A DNA stretch of 45,791 nt from Clostridiaceae bacterium (GTDB lineage Bacteria; Bacillota; Clostridia; CAYPLH01; DUMO01), in NCBI GenBank assembly GCA_012839865.1, contig DUMO01000022.1, positions 1 through 45,791 on the forward strand, read 5' to 3'. The stretch's first letter is position 1. Every line of letters starts with the position of its first letter. Positions 1-7,895 of this stretch are shown one piece after another. Both the position numbers and the translations under genes were made by a program. The notes beneath the pieces are model-generated. The model saw nothing but the letters and a program-made list of their open reading frames with translations, made no database searches and was not told the DNA's origin.

Positions 1-528
1 CCCAAAATGGACGGGATTACACTGGCAACCAAGGTAAGAGAACTTTATCCAGATATAAAAATTATCTTTTTGACAGGTTATACTGAGAAAGAGTACCTGA
101 AGGCAGCTATTTCACTTCAGATAGCAAGCTATGTAGAGAAGCCCGTTGACCTGGGCGAGCTTAAAAGTGCCTTACTCAAAGCAGTGCTCGACTTAATACC
201 GGATTTAAATAAAACACGTATAAATGAAATAAATAATTTTATTAGGACAAATCTTCACAACCCTGAACTTTCCCTGCAAACTATAGCTGACCATGTATCC
301 TTAAGCAAAACATATTTGTGTGTTATGTATAAAAAAGAAACAGGAATTACGATAAACGAATACATAAACATGCAAAGGATAAAAAAATCCAAAATGCTGC
401 TTAAAAACCATAAGTATAAATTGTACGAAGTTGCCGGTAAAGTAGGCTTTGTTGATGCAAATTATTTTTCAACGTATTTTAAAAAGTATGTTGGTGTAAG
501 TCCTTCGGAATACAGAGGTATAAGTTGA
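1..528 (+). CDS. Two-component response regulator, YesN/AraC type (5' truncated)
   Basis: The reading frame is open to the first base of the window (P-K-M-D-G), so the gene starts upstream and the Met at position 7 is internal. The visible part holds the second half of a receiver domain: the M-D-G loop, the switch segment ending in LTGY, and the EKP motif with its conserved lysine (VEKPVDL). Then comes a linker and a C-terminal AraC-type double helix-turn-helix ending in the family hallmark around FVDANYFSTYFKKYVGVSP. The phosphoacceptor Asp lies outside the window. Its stop overlaps the start of the downstream YesM-type histidine kinase (TGATG), so the two form a translationally coupled two-component pair. 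In this family the pair usually controls carbohydrate uptake or breakdown genes. The target here is not visible. Confidence 0.92.
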   Translation, partial: PKMDGITLATKVRELYPDIKIIFLTGYTEKEYLKAAISLQIASYVEKPVDLGELKSALLKAVLDLIPDLNKTRINEINNFIRTNLHNPELSLQTIADHVSLSKTYLCVMYKKETGITINEYINMQRIKKSKMLLKNHKYKLYEVAGKVGFVDANYFSTYFKKYVGVSPSEYRGIS

Positions 529-2342
529 TGCTGGTGTTGAGATTATCAAAGTATAAACATTTAAGTATAAAAAATAAGCTATTGGCAACTTATATAATTC
601 TTATAATACTCATAACTTTACTCTTTATGTCAATTAATTCTTACCTGGTGATAAGGGAAAACGAAAAGCAGGTACTATATTCGGCTAATCAGATATTAAA
701 TCAGACAAAATCATACCTTGATTCCCATACACAAACAATTCGGAATGTCATGAACTATGTATCCTTAAGTGAAGTTGTACAGCAGCAATTGGTAACAGAC
801 AGCCTTGTATACAGTAGGGATCTTTTCGAGTGGCAAAAAGACGAAAAAAAGCTTTTATCGGTATTAAGACTGGCGCTTAATACTGAGGAAATTGATCAAG
901 TTTCATTATATATGAAGGATGGACTTGCTAAAATAAAAGAGACAGAATATCTATTAAAACTTACTGACAAAGAAACCGGCTCCATGTGGTATGACAGGCT
1001 TTTGCACAGCAGTTCATTATGTGAATGGTTCCCTTCGGATGTTTTTAGCGGCAATGGGGATGATTATATATATGCGGTCAGAATAATCAGAGAAATAGAA
1101 AACATAAGTAATTGCATAGGAGTTTTGAAAGTTTCCATTCCATATAAGTATTACAGCAAAATCTTAGGACAGTCATTAATTACATATGGTACTTGCTCCG
1201 CCCTGGTAAATGAATACAATGAAATGATTTGCAATACGAATCCCGCTTTTTTTCAAAGCATACCTGATCTTTATGATATTATTGGAAATTACTCCAGGGT
1301 AAATGGCAGTAAGATGTGGCATACAGTAAATATTAACGGTGAGAAGTATTTATATGCAATCAAGACGGTATATTCAGGCTGGTATTTGGTAACATTCATA
1401 CCATACAGGGATATAAAGCATTTGAATATGGAAACACAGTCCCAATTCCTTCTTGTTTCAGCGATAATTGCTTTGCTTACTCTTCCACTTGCATTTTTTG
1501 TATCCCGGGAATCAACGAAAATTATAAAGGAACTGACATTGCAAACAAAAAAAGTAACCCAAAGAAATTTCGATGCAACAATTGATATAAGTAATACTAT
1601 ACATGAAAATGATGAAATCGGGGATTTAATACATAGTTATAATTTTATGATATCAAAAATCAACAGTCTGATGAGGGAAATGTATGAGCTGGGCAGGGAG
1701 AACAAAAATTTGGAACTGAAGTCGTTGCAAGCTCAAATAAATCCACATTTTCTTTATAACACACTTGATTTGATTGTATGGAAAGCCCGAAAGTACAAAG
1801 CCTTCGATATTGCTGAACTCGTCAAGCTGATCTCTAATTTTTACAAGTTGAGTTTGGGCCGCGGAAGTGAGATGGTAACAATAAGAAATGAAATTGAGCA
1901 TGTAAAAACCTATGTTAAGATACAAAACATGAGGTTTAACAACAATCTTCGCCTTATAAGCAGAATAAGTGAAGACATTTTGGATGTGAAGGTTCCAAAA
2001 TTGATTTTACAGCCTATAATAGAAAACTCAATTTTACATGGAATTATGGAGAAAGAAGAGGAAAAAGGAAGTATTACGGTTACAAACTCGGTAGAAAATG
2101 ACAATATTTACATTTATGTTAAAGATGATGGTGTTGGAATTCCTGAAGAAAAACTTGCTGAAATATCTGCAGAACTGAATAAAACAGATTCAATCATGGA
2201 TAACAACAAATCTCATGGTTATGGAATAATAAATGTGGACAGAAGATTGAAATTAAAATACGGACAGGAGTATGGCCTGTCCTATGAAAGCAAAATTAAC
2301 GAGGGGACAATTGTAACTTTAAAACTGCGCATATTGAAATAA
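528..2342 (+). CDS. Sensor histidine kinase, YesM family
   Basis: Membrane sensor kinase of the LytS/YesM type, 604 residues from the ATG at 528, which overlaps the stop of the regulator as TGATG. A TTG one codon upstream is also open but less likely. Segments in order: cytoplasmic start, first membrane helix at about residues 15-37, a large extracellular sensing region to about 300, a second membrane helix at about 303-323, a HAMP linker, the His_kinase domain with phosphoacceptor motif LQAQINPHFLYNTLD (about residue 400), and a C-terminal HATPase with the N-box (PIIENSILHG) and G-box (DDGVGIP; SHGYGIINV). Such kinases sense ligands outside the cell, often through a solute-binding protein, and phosphorylate the paired AraC-type regulator. 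No transporter or sugar gene follows directly, so the ligand cannot be inferred. Confidence 0.93.
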   Translation: MLVLRLSKYKHLSIKNKLLATYIILIILITLLFMSINSYLVIRENEKQVLYSANQILNQTKSYLDSHTQTIRNVMNYVSLSEVVQQQLVTDSLVYSRDLFEWQKDEKKLLSVLRLALNTEEIDQVSLYMKDGLAKIKETEYLLKLTDKETGSMWYDRLLHSSSLCEWFPSDVFSGNGDDYIYAVRIIREIENISNCIGVLKVSIPYKYYSKILGQSLITYGTCSALVNEYNEMICNTNPAFFQSIPDLYDIIGNYSRVNGSKMWHTVNINGEKYLYAIKTVYSGWYLVTFIPYRDIKHLNMETQSQFLLVSAIIALLTLPLAFFVSRESTKIIKELTLQTKKVTQRNFDATIDISNTIHENDEIGDLIHSYNFMISKINSLMREMYELGRENKNLELKSLQAQINPHFLYNTLDLIVWKARKYKAFDIAELVKLISNFYKLSLGRGSEMVTIRNEIEHVKTYVKIQNMRFNNNLRLISRISEDILDVKVPKLILQPIIENSILHGIMEKEEEKGSITVTNSVENDNIYIYVKDDGVGIPEEKLAEISAELNKTDSIMDNNKSHGYGIINVDRRLKLKYGQEYGLSYESKINEGTIVTLKLRILK

Positions 2343-2387
2343 AGAAAAGCGAATAGATACGCGAAAGGCAGCCCATGCATTAATCAG

Positions 2388-2419
2388 GCAGACTTTTGCT
2401 TGAGAAAAAGCCAGTCTGC
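2388..2419 (+). other. Hairpin downstream of the histidine kinase
   Basis: Inverted repeat GCAGACT (2388-2394) and AGTCTGC (2413-2419), with an inner GCTT/AAGC pairing. It sits 46 bp past the kinase stop and could end that operon. No T-run follows on the plus strand, so it is only terminator-like. Confidence 0.3.
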
Positions 2420-2503
2420 AGCAGATTTCCTGGCACGAATTTCCAATTTGATAATCCTGCCGGTATTGATATTGTAATATAATAAAAGGTTATTATTAGC
2501 GGG

Positions 2504-2532
2504 TTGACTTCGATTATCGAGGTATGTTATTA
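2504..2532 (+). promoter_or_regulatory. Promoter of the solitary tRNA-Thr gene
   Basis: TTGACT (2504-2509), a 17-bp spacer and TTATTA (2527-2532). The same arrangement precedes the second tRNA-Thr gene (TTGACA, 17 bp, TTATCA at 42794-42822). Confidence 0.7.
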
Positions 2533-2568
2533 TTAATGAGGCAGTTGAGAGATCAACTGCCTCATTAA
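2533..2568 (+). repeat. Perfect 16-bp hairpin at the tRNA-Thr transcription start
   Basis: TTAATGAGGCAGTTGA (2533-2548), loop GAGA, then its exact complement (2553-2568). It directly abuts the -10 box and has no T-run, so it is not an ordinary terminator. The core GCAGTTGA-GARA-TCARCTGC recurs at the same place before the second tRNA-Thr gene (42830-42849). It may be an operator-like palindrome or a 5' leader hairpin of the pre-tRNA. Confidence 0.6.
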
Positions 2569-2599
2569 TGATCAAATAAAGCAATAACATGAATTTCAT

Positions 2600-2675
2600 G
2601 CTGGTGTAGCTCAGCAGGTAGAGCAGCTGATTTGTAATCAGCAGGTCGGGGGTTCGAGTCCGTCCACCAGCTCCA
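2600..2675 (+). tRNA. tRNA-Thr (anticodon TGT)
   Basis: Full cloverleaf of 76 nt with encoded CCA (2673-2675). Acceptor GCTGGTG pairs with CACCAGC. The anticodon stem GCTGA/TCAGC encloses TTTGTAA with anticodon TGT at 2633-2635. The T-loop is GGTTCGAGTC. A near-identical second copy lies at 42911-42986. This copy is a monocistronic tRNA with its own promoter and terminator. Confidence 0.97.
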
Positions 2676-2679
2676 TTAA

Positions 2680-2712
2680 AACCTTGAAAGTTTGCGACTT
2701 TCAAGGTTTTTT
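2680..2712 (+). terminator. Intrinsic terminator after tRNA-Thr
   Basis: Stem AACCTTGAAAG (2680-2690) with CTTTCAAGGTT (2698-2708), 7-nt loop, followed by a T-run to 2712. Confidence 0.9.
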
Positions 2713-2930
2713 AATTTGGTTTACAATAGTAAGGGCTCAGAGAAAATAAGATTGCTGCAAAAAAGCAACCCATTAAAATCCACTACTGAATTTTTGAGAA
2801 AAACTTGAAGGTGCAACTTATTGTCATAAAATGATACAATTCAGCTATTTTGCAGGAAATATGCCAAAGTTCTGCCGCACACATCAATTAATAGTATAAA
2901 AATATTTATTAATATATTTTTAAATAAAAT
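2713..2930. other. AT-rich intergenic stretch upstream of the Tad operon
   Basis: No gene or RNA seen. The last 50 bases are strongly A/T-rich runs directly before the -35 box at 2931, as expected of an UP-element-like activator of the following promoter. Confidence 0.5.
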
Positions 2931-2959
2931 TTGACAATTGTTGAACGGTTTTATATAAT
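2931..2959 (+). promoter_or_regulatory. Consensus sigma-A promoter of the Tad operon
   Basis: TTGACA (2931-2936), spacer of exactly 17 bp, TATAAT (2954-2959): a perfect match to the housekeeping consensus, with an A/T-rich upstream region. The predicted start is near 2966, giving a short leader before the ATG at 2992. Confidence 0.88.
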
Positions 2960-2991
2960 GACAATATATACTAAATGTGGGGGAAAAATAA

Positions 2992-4146
2992 ATGTCGAGG
3001 TTAAATATGGTCATTGCAGATATAGATGGCTATTATGCATGCAGTCTGGCAAAATGGATTACAGACAATCATTCTGCTTTGATTAGCCTTGAAGTTTATA
3101 CAAAACAAGACTCGGTTCTTGAATTTTTGCAAAGTGAAGGAAGAAAGCCTGATATTCTTCTGGTTTCACAGGACTTTTTGGAGGTTTGCAGGGAAGAACC
3201 CTGCGCCAAAACAACAATTATTTTATGTCCAAAAGGCTCTATGGATAAATATCCCCAATATTACTGTATAAATAAATACCAGCCTGCAGACGTATTATTT
3301 AATCAAATTATTGATTATTACTCCGAAACATGCAATGATGGCGGGCATCTTGCCAAAGGCAGCAGCAAAACCAAGGTGGTAAATATTTTCGCACCCCAGG
3401 GTGCTTCCGGGAAAACAACCATATCTTTATTGCTTGCACACCAACTTGCCCTGCTTGGACACAAAACCTTGTACATAAGTTTCAGAAGCTTGAATAATAC
3501 CGTCTTGAGCTTTATGCAGGGAACATTGGCAGAGAACCTGCACAATAGTTTTTCCAGGCTTGTTTATTATGTAAAACAAAACAAAAGCAATCTGGCTTTT
3601 AAGATAAACTCGCTTATTGCAAAGGACCGGGAGACTTCACTTTGCTTTCTTGTACCTTCCCACTGCTCCCTGGAGCTTGATGAGCTTACCGGCAGCGAGC
3701 TTGCGTCAATTATATCCGAAATCAAAGCAACTGGAAATTTTGAATATATAATAACCGTGTCCGACAGTTCCATTACACAAAAAAGTCTGAGCCTTCTTGA
3801 AAGTGCGGATATTGTGCTGATGCCTGTAAAACCAGATTTACACAGTATTGACCGGATAGCATTCTTTGACAGGGAGCTAAAGAAAATCGAATCTGCACAT
3901 AAAATTGAAGTCCGGTCTAAAATTTTCATAATGCTAAATAATTGTTCACAAAATTCAGGCAATACGGACTACCCTTATCCCGTGTTGGATTCCATACCTT
4001 ATCTTGGCAATATCGAAGGTGCAAAATACCTTTTTGATAAAAAGGTTTGCAATATCATGAAACCTGTTGCAAATAAATTAATTGAACAGCTAGGTACCGG
4101 TTATTCAAGGGGAGCTGAAAATGAATATAAGTACAATTATGCATGA
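2992..4146 (+). CDS. TadZ/CpaE-like ParA-family ATPase of the Tad pilus
   Basis: 384 residues. The N-terminal 115 or so resemble an atypical receiver domain (MVIADIDGYYA, then ILLVSQDFL) without a clear phosphoacceptor site. The C-terminal part is a MinD/ParA-type P-loop ATPase with Walker A-like QGASGKTT at about residues 136-143, a degenerate form without the first signature lysine of the KGGxGKT motif. This two-part plan is that of TadZ/CpaE, which places the Tad secretion machine at a fixed site in the cell. The start ATG follows a G-rich ribosome site (GTGGGGG). It is the first gene behind a consensus promoter, and its 3' end overlaps tadA by 26 nt. Family assignment rests on domain order and context. 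Confidence 0.85.
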   Translation: MSRLNMVIADIDGYYACSLAKWITDNHSALISLEVYTKQDSVLEFLQSEGRKPDILLVSQDFLEVCREEPCAKTTIILCPKGSMDKYPQYYCINKYQPADVLFNQIIDYYSETCNDGGHLAKGSSKTKVVNIFAPQGASGKTTISLLLAHQLALLGHKTLYISFRSLNNTVLSFMQGTLAENLHNSFSRLVYYVKQNKSNLAFKINSLIAKDRETSLCFLVPSHCSLELDELTGSELASIISEIKATGNFEYIITVSDSSITQKSLSLLESADIVLMPVKPDLHSIDRIAFFDRELKKIESAHKIEVRSKIFIMLNNCSQNSGNTDYPYPVLDSIPYLGNIEGAKYLFDKKVCNIMKPVANKLIEQLGTGYSRGAENEYKYNYA

Positions 4147-5425
4147 GCTGAATGAGAAGATATCTGAAAACATGGACGTAATGAAAGATTACACCGACGA
4201 GGAAATACTTGAGCTGATAGAAACAGTGGTGTTTGAGAAAAGCAGGGACACATATCTTTCGACGGATGAAAAACATAAAATTATAACAGCTATTTTCAAC
4301 TCAAGACGAAGACTTGATATAATTCAACCTTTGCTGGATGATGACACAATTACGGAAATCATGATAAACGGTCCTGACAACATTTTTATTGAAAAGGAAG
4401 GCGCAATATACAAAACAGATTTAAAGTTTGAACAGGAAGATAAACTATATAGCATTGTTCAGGCAATTGTTTCAAAGGTAAACAGAAGTGTCAATGAAGC
4501 ATCACCTATTGTAGACGCGAGGCTCAAAGATGGGTCAAGAATTAACGTGGTGCTGCCTCCCATAGCATTAAACGGACCTGCTGTTACCATAAGAAAGTTT
4601 CCTCAAAAGCCGCTGACTATGGAACGACTGGTGGAGCTTGGTGCAATATCCCGTGAAGCAGCGGATTTTCTGAGGCTTATGGTCCTTGCCCGTTACAATA
4701 TCTTTATTTGCGGAAGCACAGGTTCAGGAAAGACAACATTTTTAAATGCCTTGTCAAATTTCATACCAGGCAGGGAAAGGATAATCACAATTGAAGACTC
4801 CGCAGAGCTTAAACTGATTGGAGCGGAAAATCTCATCAGCCTTGAAACAAGGAACCCAAATACCGAGGGCAAGGGGGAAATAAGCATTCGTGAACTTATC
4901 AGAACATCTCTCAGAATGAGACCTGACCGGATTATTGTAGGAGAAGTGAGAGGCCCGGAGGCTCTGGACATGCTGCAGGCAATGAATACAGGGCATGAAG
5001 GTTCCCTTTCTACGGGCCATGCCAATTCCTGCAAGGACATGCTTTCAAGACTGGAAACCATGGTTCTTACAGGAGCACTCCTTCCCCTTGACGCCATAAG
5101 GCAGCAGATAGCTTCCGCCATTGATATAATAATCCATCTTGGAAGATTAAGGGATACGAGCCGGAAGGTGCTTGAAATAAGTGAAATCTCAGGTTATGAA
5201 AATGGCGAGATCAAGCTTAATCCGCTGTTTGTATTCGAAGAAATTATAAAAAAGGAAAATTTAAAACCTGATGATAGTTTATATTTGAATGAAGGCATCT
5301 TGTCTTTTGATAAAAGTGTTATAAATACTGGCAAGGTGGAGGGCTGGCTTGTAAGAACCGGAAATAAACTAATCAACACCCTGAAATTAAAAATGGCCGG
5401 TTTATACCATGAGCAGGAGAATTAA
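4121..5425 (+). CDS. tadA: TadA/CpaF-type secretion ATPase
   Basis: Hexameric ATPase that powers assembly, and in some species retraction, of Tad pili. 434 residues from the ATG inside the end of the preceding gene. The N-terminal domain carries LLDDDTITEIMINGPDNI, typical of CpaF. The core has Walker A GSTGSGKTTF near residues 198-206, the Asp box (ITIEDSAELKL), Walker B (RIIVGEVRGPEALDML) and the His box (GHEGSLSTGHANS). All catalytic motifs look intact. The last codons fall inside a 30-bp tandem repeat that runs on to the next gene, so the C-terminal AGLYHEQEN tail is repeat-derived and may not be functional. Confidence 0.95.
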   Translation: MNISTIMHELNEKISENMDVMKDYTDEEILELIETVVFEKSRDTYLSTDEKHKIITAIFNSRRRLDIIQPLLDDDTITEIMINGPDNIFIEKEGAIYKTDLKFEQEDKLYSIVQAIVSKVNRSVNEASPIVDARLKDGSRINVVLPPIALNGPAVTIRKFPQKPLTMERLVELGAISREAADFLRLMVLARYNIFICGSTGSGKTTFLNALSNFIPGRERIITIEDSAELKLIGAENLISLETRNPNTEGKGEISIRELIRTSLRMRPDRIIVGEVRGPEALDMLQAMNTGHEGSLSTGHANSCKDMLSRLETMVLTGALLPLDAIRQQIASAIDIIIHLGRLRDTSRKVLEISEISGYENGEIKLNPLFVFEEIIKKENLKPDDSLYLNEGILSFDKSVINTGKVEGWLVRTGNKLINTLKLKMAGLYHEQEN

Positions 5426-5577
5426 GCCGGTTTGTGCGCGAACAGGATTTTTAAATCGGTTCATACCATGAGCAGGAGAACTAGGCCGGCTAGCGCTGTG
5501 AGCAGGAGTATTAAACAAGATAATACCAATAACAGGAAAACAGGATTGGTTTATATTATTAGCAGGAGAATCAAATT
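5382..5577 (+). repeat. Degenerate 30-bp tandem repeat with a reiterated ribosome-binding site
   Basis: Units begin with ARCAGGA at 5412, 5441, 5471, 5501, 5531 and 5561, so the spacing is 29, 30, 30, 30 and 30 bp. A weaker unit starts at about 5382 inside the last codons of tadA. The unit consensus is roughly ARCAGGAGAATTAARCCGG followed by TTTATACCATG. The last AGCAGGAG (5561-5568) is the ribosome site for tadB at 5578. Because 30 is a multiple of three, an ORF without its own ribosome site (5468-5593, 41 codons) stays open through the array. It is probably a by-product. Confidence 0.85.
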
Positions 5578-6534
5578 ATGGCTGTTTTGTTGATTTGTAT
5601 TATTAGCACATTCTTTATATTACTGATATTAAAAATTGAAGGCAGCAATTCGACAAAGGATAAAATATTGTCTTATTTAAGTCTTTGCCACAGGAAAATT
5701 GCCAATATCCGCATTAAATTTAAAGTCATGCCCAAAAGCAGATTGCTGTCGCTAACGGGGAAAAAAACCGAAAAAATTGACACCAATACTGCAAAAACCG
5801 ATTACAACAAATATTCATTTTCTCCGGGAGAGTATTTTATATACCTTTTGCAAGCTTCAATTTTGCTTTTTGCAATTGGTTTCATGTTTTTCAGAAATAT
5901 TGTTTTAAGCCTTGTATTATGTTCCCTGTCGGCATTTTACCTGCCGGTTAAAAAGAAAAGCATTATTAAAAAGAGAAAAAATGGACTTCGGCTTCAGTTC
6001 CGGGACCTGCTTCAATCCCTGTCCTCTTCACTGTCTGCCGGCCGGTCTGTTGAAAGCGCTTTTAATGAGGCTCTGAACGATTTGAAGATTCTTTATCCAT
6101 ATGACGACTGTGCAATTATCAAAGAACTTACCATTATTAACAGGAAAATAAGCCTGAACGAGCCTGTGGAAAAAGTTCTGGCGGACTTTGCGAAAAGATC
6201 AGGGATAGATGATATTGAAAACTTCAATGATGTATTCTCCATTTGCAAAAGTACAGGGGGGAACCTGGTGGAAGTAATCAGGAACACAACAAGTGTAATT
6301 AATCAGAAAATTGAAATAATGAATGAAATAGATGTTATTATAGCTGAAAAAAAGTTTAGCCAGGAAATAATGAGCGTCACACCTTTTGGATTGCTAATGC
6401 TGATATCAACCGGTTCTCCGGATTATATAGAGCCTCTTTTCAATGCCAGGGGGCACCTTGTGATGTTTGCAGTATTGATTCTCCTTGCAGCATCGTATTT
6501 CTTAGGGGCAAAAATTATGGACATAGAAGTGTAA
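5578..6534 (+). CDS. tadB: TadB-like inner-membrane platform protein
   Basis: 318 residues with a T2SSF (type II secretion F) domain at about 140-265, marked by FRDLLQSLSSSLSAGRSVESAF. It has an N-terminal membrane helix (about 2-20), a pair of helices at about 80-120, and C-terminal helices from about 270. This is the TadB layout; TadB and TadC form the membrane platform on which the TadA ATPase works. The start ATG has an AGCAGGAG site 9 nt upstream, supplied by the last unit of the tandem repeat. TadC follows after about 45 nt. Confidence 0.88.
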   Translation: MAVLLICIISTFFILLILKIEGSNSTKDKILSYLSLCHRKIANIRIKFKVMPKSRLLSLTGKKTEKIDTNTAKTDYNKYSFSPGEYFIYLLQASILLFAIGFMFFRNIVLSLVLCSLSAFYLPVKKKSIIKKRKNGLRLQFRDLLQSLSSSLSAGRSVESAFNEALNDLKILYPYDDCAIIKELTIINRKISLNEPVEKVLADFAKRSGIDDIENFNDVFSICKSTGGNLVEVIRNTTSVINQKIEIMNEIDVIIAEKKFSQEIMSVTPFGLLMLISTGSPDYIEPLFNARGHLVMFAVLILLAASYFLGAKIMDIEV

Positions 6535-6579
6535 AAAGCATGGGTGGTGGAAAGCTGAAATATTTTCAGCAGGATGAAC

Positions 6580-7557
6580 ATGTATGTGTTGTTGGTTTTT
6601 GAAATTTTGCTGGTGCTCATTCTCTATATTGCAGCCAGGGACAAGTACAAAAATTACCGGAAACAACTCGTAGTACTGGTTCCTTTACGACAAGACACGG
6701 GTAAATTTTCCTCTGCGACAAAAAAGATGGCAGGCTTATACGATGAGGACATTAGGAGCGGCGAACATCTTGCCAATACTTATACCGTAAAAAACGGAAA
6801 CAGTTTTTTGAGGTGTTTTCTGCCGGCAGGTTTGCATTTATTGAAGCTGGTAAATTGCAGGTACAGCTCAAAATATATGCAAACCCTGGAGATGAAAATC
6901 AAGCCATTGGTAGGCCAGGGTCAAGCCCGGTTGTTTCTTGAGATACATATGGCAAGAAAAGTAGTTATGTTGATTTTTACAGCAATTTTTTTAACCTTTG
7001 TGGCAACACAGGCTGAAGTTGATACGGCTTTCGGCCTGTTTAGCGGATTGCTGCTGTTTCTTATGTTTTATATCCCCGACAAGCAGCTTGAAAAACAGTT
7101 AAAGGAGAGGAACCGTGAAATACAGCTTGAGTTTCCTGAATTTCTAAACAAGCTGGTACTGTTGATTGATGCAGGAATGACAATTCAGGCTGCAATACGC
7201 AAAATAGTCAGGGACAGCAGGAAAGAGAATCCATTGTATTTTGAACTTGTTCAAACAATAAATGAAATCAACTCGGGAAAATCGGAAACCGAAGCTTTTG
7301 AGCTTTTCGCAAGGCGTTGTTCCCTTCAGGAAGTTACCTTGTTCACAGCAACACTGCTGCAAAATCTTAAAAAAGGGAACAGTGAGCTTGTCCCTCTTCT
7401 AAGGGTGCAAGCAGGAGCCAGTTGGGAAAACAGGAAAAACATTGCACGAAAACTTGGAGAGGAAGCTTCGACAAAACTGGTTTTTCCAATGATACTGATA
7501 TTTATAGCAATATTGATTATGGTTGTGAGTCCTGCGTTGTTCCAGCTGAATTTTTGA
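6580..7557 (+). CDS. tadC: TadC-like inner-membrane platform protein
   Basis: Second T2SSF-domain protein of the locus, about 325 residues. It has an N-terminal membrane helix, a helix pair near 130-165, the T2SSF domain with LEFPEFLNKLVLLIDAGMTI at about 185-205, and a C-terminal hydrophobic helix (MILIFIAILIMVVSPALF). The upstream ATG at 6574 directly abuts the AGCAGGA site. The ATG at 6580 has a workable spacer of about 5 nt, so I prefer it. TadC pairs with TadB to form the platform of the Tad machine. Confidence 0.87.
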   Translation: MYVLLVFEILLVLILYIAARDKYKNYRKQLVVLVPLRQDTGKFSSATKKMAGLYDEDIRSGEHLANTYTVKNGNSFLRCFLPAGLHLLKLVNCRYSSKYMQTLEMKIKPLVGQGQARLFLEIHMARKVVMLIFTAIFLTFVATQAEVDTAFGLFSGLLLFLMFYIPDKQLEKQLKERNREIQLEFPEFLNKLVLLIDAGMTIQAAIRKIVRDSRKENPLYFELVQTINEINSGKSETEAFELFARRCSLQEVTLFTATLLQNLKKGNSELVPLLRVQAGASWENRKNIARKLGEEASTKLVFPMILIFIAILIMVVSPALFQLNF

Positions 7558-7653
7558 GCTTGCAGCAGATTAGCCAAATCTTTTCCGGAACCTTAAAGCC
7601 GGGATTTTATATAGTTAAAATTTAATTATTTGCAAAGCGAAAGGAGGATGAGT

Positions 7654-7869
7654 ATGGGCAAATTATCTAAATTAATGAAAAAGGAAGACGGACTTGGCAC
7701 TGTGGAAATAGTTATTATAATTGCTGTGCTTGTAGGCCTTGCTCTTATTTTCAGAAATCAAATTTACTCATTTGTCAACCAGGTTTTTGAGCGTATTTTT
7801 GGCGAAGCGGGCAATGTAATAAGTGTTCCCAGCGGAACTGACATCCCGAGAAATACCATTGGCCCATAA
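7654..7869 (+). CDS. Flp-like pilin (short Tad pilus subunit)
   Basis: 71-residue protein with the layout of a Flp/class III prepilin: a short positive leader (MGKLSKLMKKEDG), then LGTVEIV and a hydrophobic helix. Cleavage after Gly13 would leave Glu at position +5 of the mature protein, the arrangement expected of prepilin-peptidase substrates. The start is fixed by AAGGAGG (7641-7647) 6 nt before the ATG at 7654. An ATG at 7630 lies upstream of the ribosome site and is rejected. It is probably the main filament subunit. The C-terminal tail beyond the helix (about residues 50-71) is polar and Pro/Gly-rich. No TadE-like minor pilin or prepilin peptidase is encoded nearby. Confidence 0.85.
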   Translation: MGKLSKLMKKEDGLGTVEIVIIIAVLVGLALIFRNQIYSFVNQVFERIFGEAGNVISVPSGTDIPRNTIGP

Positions 7870-7895
7870 AAATTTTAATATACAGGAGTGGTTTT

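Noticed and set aside
2384-2704. Minus-strand ORF over the tRNA-Thr gene (GGRTRTPDLLITNQLL...)
   Set aside because: It is the reverse complement of the tRNA and its terminator, a well-known spurious ORF type. The same peptide appears over the second tRNA-Thr (42842-43114).
5468-5593. 41-codon ORF through the 30-bp repeat
   Set aside because: Stays open only because the period is a multiple of three. No ribosome site precedes its ATG.
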